From assembly GCF_009712035.1 (NCBI RefSeq), contig NZ_VILB01000012.1, positions 1 through 46,142 on the forward strand: a stretch of DNA of 46,142 nt. The letters run 5' to 3'. How positions within the stretch are numbered: the stretch's first letter is position 1; each line of letters opens with the position of its first letter. This document shows, piece by piece, positions 42,701-46,142 of the stretch. The notes under the pieces were generated by a model that saw only the letters and a list, made by a program, of their open reading frames with translations, made no database searches and was not told where the DNA came from. A program made the translations under genes and the position numbers. Origin of the DNA: Anabaena sp. UHCC 0187. Lineage in GTDB: Bacteria > Cyanobacteriota > Cyanobacteriia > Cyanobacteriales > Nostocaceae.

Positions 42701-44836
42701 ATTATTAATTGCTTCTATTGATGAAAGACATTGAAAATCTAGTAGACGATGTAAATAATCTTCCCGCAAAGTTAAAATAACTTTGACAAAGGATATCCCT
42801 AAACAATCACTAATAAATTGATCAAATATTTGTTTTTTATGAATATCTGTACAACCAAAGAAAAATTCCTCAAATTGGTCAAAAATCAAAACTGTGATTA
42901 AATGATTATCTGCGTTTTCCCGGAGTTGTTGCAAAATAAAATTAATAGTCGTGGGTACAGAAACACCAGATAGAGATTCTATTTCCATAGCTGATGTTTT
43001 TCCCAGTCCTAACATAGCTTTTTTAAAAGATTTCCCTAATTCTCCTAACCAATTTGTATATATTTGTAGTACAACTGGTACGGCAATTTGATCACCAATA
43101 GCACGGTTTTGTAATGCGGGAACTAAACCAGCGGTGACAGTAGAACTTTTACCAACACCAGACTGGCCATGAATAACGATCAATTTTTGGTCAGCACGGC
43201 TAATTCTACCAATTAAATTATTAACATCAGATTCTCTACCAGAAGCAGCAATTTCTAAAGCTATGCTACTATTGCCAACTGTAGAGATTAAAGCGGGATT
43301 GGTAACTTGTCTTTGAGGTTGTAAACGTCCCGCACCAATAAATGGCACAAAACCATATTGTTGTTCTACAGAATGGAGTTTTTGGCGAATAATATAGGCT
43401 TGCAAATATTGACCGGCTTGAAAGTATAATGATCTGAGAATCTGCAATAAGCGAATATAACGATGGGCATCATATTGATGTTCACTAGTTTCTAAAGCTA
43501 ATGACAATTGTTGAGATGCTGTATCTATATATTCTGCTGCTACAGTTTCTTGTCCTAAATTATTGAGGGCTTTAGCTAAGGTTAATAAATAAATTTGTTC
43601 TAATAGTAAAGGAAATAAATAATGATATGACTGATTCTGGTTTTTTGCTTCTGCTAATTGTAGTAATGATATATGTGCGAGAATACTCGCCTGCATCCAC
43701 CGTGAATTATGCACAGCTACCTGTGCTAAAAAACCATAATCACAAGCTAATTGAATTTGACTGCCATGTAATTGATGTATTTCTAGCGATTTTTGAGCAA
43801 CAAGTTGCAATTCTGCCCATGCTTTTAAACTATACAAAACTTCTGCTAATTGCCCAATAAGTTCAGAAACTAATTCTGTATATCCAGTAATTTCTAATGT
43901 TTCTAGGCATTGCTGAAAATATCTTTTAGCTGATTGCCAATATCTCTCACTTGTTCTTTTATTTTGTTCAGCAAGACGACAACAGCATAGTCCAATGTAG
44001 AGGAGTAAAATTGCCTTTTTTAACCGATAAGTATAGTAATGATTTTCTTCTGTATTAATTGGATATTCTATGCCGCCTAATCTTTCTTGCAAATGCCAAA
44101 AATGCAAACTTTTCTGGAAATTAGTCAAAGCAGAATTAATGCGATCATTGACATAATCATCTATGCCAAAAATAAACTCTAAACTGGCATTTAATTCTGC
44201 TTCTATTTTCATCCCCCGGTTTTGCAATTCTTTAATTGCATAGTGGAGTTGGTCGCTACTAACCCATATTTGTTCTATGGTGACATAATTACCTTGAGTG
44301 TAGTTGCTTTGTAAAACTCTAGTAAATAAATCGTCAGTTTCTTGTTGGAGAAATTCTAGCAACCCCAGAGAAGTCATTTCAAATCTAATTGGTGTAGCGG
44401 CCCAACTGGCAAAATCTGGAGCTAACCGCACGATTTTTTGTAAGACTTCATCATTTACCCAAAAAATCATGGGGATTTGATAACATTTGCGAAATTCATC
44501 GCGGACTTGATTAATGGAACGGAGGAGATCATCTATTTCATAGACTGACTCAAACCCCATAATCATTAATCCGGTGGGTTGGTTAATGGTGAGTTGTGAT
44601 TGAATTGTTGTATATAAACTTGTCGTATTTTTAGCTACAGCAATATTTTGGATACGCTCATTTCCCCAACCCATAATTGCTAATTTTTGCAGTATTAACT
44701 CCCGCAGAAATTCATAGTTACAGCAGAGCAAGATGACTGAAAACTGATTTTTAGAAAAGGTAATTGCCCTGTCTAAACTACGCAAAGACTTTTCATTAGC
44801 AGCGATTATATTCTCTGCTTGCTGTCTTTTAACCAT
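39758..44836 (-). CDS. STAND-class NTPase with 14 WD40 repeats
   Basis: A 1692-residue multidomain protein. Residues 1-170 form a Rossmann-like domain I do not recognise (GLMIMGFESVYEIDDLL, DFASWAATPIRFEM), and 200-490 are helical and TPR-like. A STAND NTPase follows, with Walker A GQSGVGKS (557-564), Walker B LIFDQFEEF (650-658) and a helical arm. A coiled coil spans 890-985, a transmembrane helix lies near 992-1015, and fourteen WD40 repeats make two seven-bladed propellers (about 1075-1640). Such proteins are signal sensors, often in conflict or programmed-death pathways. It overlaps the upstream ATPase gene by 31 bases, so the two are coupled. Confidence 0.85.
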   Translation of the reverse strand: MVKRQQAENIIAANEKSLRSLDRAITFSKNQFSVILLCCNYEFLRELILQKLAIMGWGNERIQNIAVAKNTTSLYTTIQSQLTINQPTGLMIMGFESVYEIDDLLRSINQVRDEFRKCYQIPMIFWVNDEVLQKIVRLAPDFASWAATPIRFEMTSLGLLEFLQQETDDLFTRVLQSNYTQGNYVTIEQIWVSSDQLHYAIKELQNRGMKIEAELNASLEFIFGIDDYVNDRINSALTNFQKSLHFWHLQERLGGIEYPINTEENHYYTYRLKKAILLLYIGLCCCRLAEQNKRTSERYWQSAKRYFQQCLETLEITGYTELVSELIGQLAEVLYSLKAWAELQLVAQKSLEIHQLHGSQIQLACDYGFLAQVAVHNSRWMQASILAHISLLQLAEAKNQNQSYHYLFPLLLEQIYLLTLAKALNNLGQETVAAEYIDTASQQLSLALETSEHQYDAHRYIRLLQILRSLYFQAGQYLQAYIIRQKLHSVEQQYGFVPFIGAGRLQPQRQVTNPALISTVGNSSIALEIAASGRESDVNNLIGRISRADQKLIVIHGQSGVGKSSTVTAGLVPALQNRAIGDQIAVPVVLQIYTNWLGELGKSFKKAMLGLGKTSAMEIESLSGVSVPTTINFILQQLRENADNHLITVLIFDQFEEFFFGCTDIHKKQIFDQFISDCLGISFVKVILTLREDYLHRLLDFQCLSSIEAINNNILDKNIRYQLNNFSPENARKIIQKLTERSHQESQLKLEPDLIDALVADLSSELGEVRPIELQLAGAQLQDKYITTLAQYQPYRPNKLIQTYIKELIKECGRENERAALLVLYLLTDDHNKRPFKTRAELKSELSELEDASKLELILDILVRSGLVVVFPNIPERYQLIHDYLVDLIRYLQQQESGLQTQINKLRDKVRNSYQQIERLKSELRKTQNDVTLVHTHHQEGDNLLTELRELRKREEESQIEIEHLRTELKEKELTSKLADSQEKQRLSAIRLNITLKIALTACIIAIFGLTTSVITATDSEMQTLSASSEALFASQKGIDALKESLKAGKKLKKTLWIDTSTQEKVLTSLYQAVYGVKERNRLEGHLSGVKMVTFSADKSLIASASADTTINLWSPNGVLVKTLSGHEDIVNSISFSPDSQMLVSASQDNTIKLWHRDGKLLKTLFGHTSVVNSVSFHPNGQIIASASTDQTIKLWSKEGKLLKTLLGHKDAVLAVAWSSDGEILASSSADKTIKLWNREGKLLKTLAAHEDAVVAIAWSVDSKILASASLDKKIKLWSREGKLLKILSGHSSGVISVNFSRDSHTLASASMDETVKLWSLDGNLLGTLRGHNSWVNSVNFSPDGLTLASGGRDKTIILWRWDSLILRNRQINDDWVTSISFSPDSSIIAGASRDQTIKIWNREGQLLKILTGHHDQVWGVAWSPDGKILASASKDKTIKLWNQNGKLLKTLSGHHDTVLAVAWSPDGKILASASKDKTIKLWNQNGKLLKTLSGHKDAVNWISFSPNGKLLASASDDKLVKLWTSDGKMIKNLSGHTRRVNGVEWSPNSKLLASVSLDSTVKIWSENGQLQKTLMGYGDGFISVKFSPDGKTLAVSSDNKLRLWNQEGVLLMVLKGDAEELTSVTFSPDGKILAAGSGQGHVILRKLSDIKLESLLKSNCNILKDYLLYNRNMTRSDAYREQSYRTLCQSD
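40351..40596. repeat. 123-bp direct duplication of one WD40 repeat
   Basis: Copies at 40351-40473 and 40474-40596 are nearly identical and code for the same blade, including AVAWSPDGKILASASKDKTI. The offset of 123 bases equals 41 codons, one WD40 unit. The near identity suggests recent duplication or gene conversion. Confidence 0.85.
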
Positions 44837-46142
44837 AATTTAAATTTTTCGGTTTCTGCTAAAACTGGGTTAATTGCAAACCAAACTCCTTGGTGATCAC
44901 GATATTCAAATACGAATAAACTCCGTAATAAAATATCGTACTCTACATTGCCCTTAACTCGCTGGTCTTGGATCACCTGAAAGATTAATTCACTTTCATC
45001 CATATCAATGGCATTAGCCCGATAATCTCGTTGTCTTTGAATTACTAATTCTACACACTTGCGGTCAAAAGGTGGATCTTGTTCTCGTAAACAATCAAAT
45101 AGTAGTCCTAATAAATCCCGGACATGACCACCACTAATCAGACACAAGCGATCTAGGGTGTCTAAGTTATCGAATAATTGGGTCGTTAAATTTAAACGAT
45201 CTGCTGGTGATATGTCAGGAAAGGCTCTTGCTAATACCATTTGTCGCATTAATCCTAGTCCTTCTGTATTAATTTCTCCAGAACGTTGCCGGACGGGAAT
45301 CATTGGTAATACTTTTGGTGCGACTCCACCCCCTAAACGATGTTGTAGTTCAGCGCTATCGTTGGAAAATGTGAGAGCTAAGGGAATTGTGTAAACTATG
45401 TGGCAATTAAGTTTTCGTAGTTGTTCCCCTCGATCAATGAATAAGTATTCTGGTAGTGATCGCCCAGAAGGTAAAGGCCGGATAGCAACTCGATCCAAGT
45501 TATCGACAATGACTACTAATCCTTTTTTACCTCTAGCTTTTAGTTCTACATTGGCACGGTCTAATAGTTCTTTATTAATTGATTGTAAAATATTTTCTGT
45601 CCGTGGTTCGAGATAGTCTCTTAACCGTCTGCGTAACTGTGGGCTTTCTTTTGTTTTGGCAGTAATTTTGGCAATACCTACTGATAATTCGGCTTCTAAT
45701 CCCAATTCTATCGGCGTTTGTAAAAAATCTACCACTTCGTTAAACAATTTGGTAAAGTAACTCGGTTGCACACGAAGTTTCATCACTTCCAAGTTTTCAC
45801 TGACCAAACCAGCGATCGCTAAGAGAATATCTGTAATATCTATATCCACCATTTCTAAAACATGGGTGGATTCAAAATAGATAACATGAAAATTTTGTGC
45901 TTCTAACTCAGCTTTGAGTCTTAACAGTTCCGTAGATTTTCCACAACCCAAATGTCCTGTAAACAATTGACACGTTGGCGTATTTGGAGAAATTCTGGTA
46001 ATAGTACGCAGCAAAGCCTCAATTATTTTACCCCCACGAACCGAAGCAAAATCAATATAATACATCCGGTCATCTACATTCTCAATCATCAACGGACGGG
46101 AAGGATTACAGGCTTGATAAAATCTTTCTAAGTTAAGAAGCA
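44806..46142 (-). CDS. P-loop ATPase, upstream partner of the STAND protein (5' end outside window)
   Basis: An AAA/STAND-like ATPase, with at least 445 residues in the window. Walker A is FTGHLGCGKST and Walker B is LVVIVDNLDRV about 145 residues later. The N-terminal region MYYIDFASVRGGKIIEALLR is shared by a family of cyanobacterial P-loop proteins. No stop codon occurs between the first internal start (TTG at 46092) and the window edge. The upstream frame reads LLNLERFYQACNPSRPL, so the true start lies just beyond 46142. The stop overlaps the STAND/WD40 gene start, implying translational coupling and a shared pathway. Its function is unknown. Confidence 0.82.
   Translation of the reverse strand, partial: LLNLERFYQACNPSRPLMIENVDDRMYYIDFASVRGGKIIEALLRTITRISPNTPTCQLFTGHLGCGKSTELLRLKAELEAQNFHVIYFESTHVLEMVDIDITDILLAIAGLVSENLEVMKLRVQPSYFTKLFNEVVDFLQTPIELGLEAELSVGIAKITAKTKESPQLRRRLRDYLEPRTENILQSINKELLDRANVELKARGKKGLVVIVDNLDRVAIRPLPSGRSLPEYLFIDRGEQLRKLNCHIVYTIPLALTFSNDSAELQHRLGGGVAPKVLPMIPVRQRSGEINTEGLGLMRQMVLARAFPDISPADRLNLTTQLFDNLDTLDRLCLISGGHVRDLLGLLFDCLREQDPPFDRKCVELVIQRQRDYRANAIDMDESELIFQVIQDQRVKGNVEYDILLRSLFVFEYRDHQGVWFAINPVLAETEKFKLWLKDSKQRI

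Overview
The window looks like chromosomal DNA of an AT-rich filamentous cyanobacterium, probably Nostocales. The grounds are many GCGATCGC (HIP1) octamers, typical cyanobacterial short interspersed repeats, and cyanobacterial forms of GyrA, Lnt, ClpS and DUF2103. No rRNA, tRNA, CRISPR array or complete insertion sequence was recognised.

Layout. (1) 155-6169: a surface-glycan or glycolipid group with three methyltransferases, a GT2 and a GT1 glycosyltransferase, and an orphan sugar-binding lipoprotein. (2) 6300-10062: an LD-carboxypeptidase, a peptidoglycan-binding/HEAT membrane protein, an EamA transporter and MoaE. (3) 10157-23798: ten genes on the minus strand, mostly 28-123 bases apart. 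In transcription order they are a 3Fe-4S-type GMC dehydrogenase, a VioB-type ferritin-like protein, a sorbitol/fructose-dehydrogenase-type small subunit, an exported pentapeptide-repeat protein, an exported IolE-like TIM barrel, a SnoaL-like protein, a second TIM-barrel isomerase, a copper radical oxidase with all cofactor residues, a DyP peroxidase and a GH63-like glucosidase. This is the strongest candidate for an undescribed system: an oxidative carbohydrate pathway, possibly through keto-glycosides. A promoter with a perfect 14-bp palindrome beside its -10 box lies upstream, and a small MITE-like element sits inside the unit.

(4) 24141-27378: a small membrane protein, ClpS with DUF2103, and an exported FAD oxidoreductase. 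(5) 27465-29550: a type II restriction-modification system with a C-protein, C-boxes and a probably leaderless C-R transcript, convergent with its methyltransferase; a 49-residue antitoxin-like stub lies beside it. (6) 29908-34070: an envelope coiled-coil/TPR protein with three 58-residue repeats, a KTSC protein, a metallochaperone and an Rpn-like nuclease. (7) 34314-39694: GyrA with a Glu-rich insertion, Lnt, a TspO-like protein and a 2Fe-2S ferredoxin. (8) 39758-46142: a large STAND NTPase with 14 WD40 repeats, overlapped by an upstream P-loop ATPase that runs off the window.

Several starts were moved to internal ATGs because a Shine-Dalgarno sequence or a family-typical N-terminus supports them (IolE-like, TIM barrel 2, ferritin-like, ClpS, coiled-coil/TPR, KTSC). 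A recurring oddity is interspersed repeat DNA read as protein, at the ends of DUF2103 and the TspO-like protein and inside Lnt. All functions are read by eye from motifs; no database search was run.
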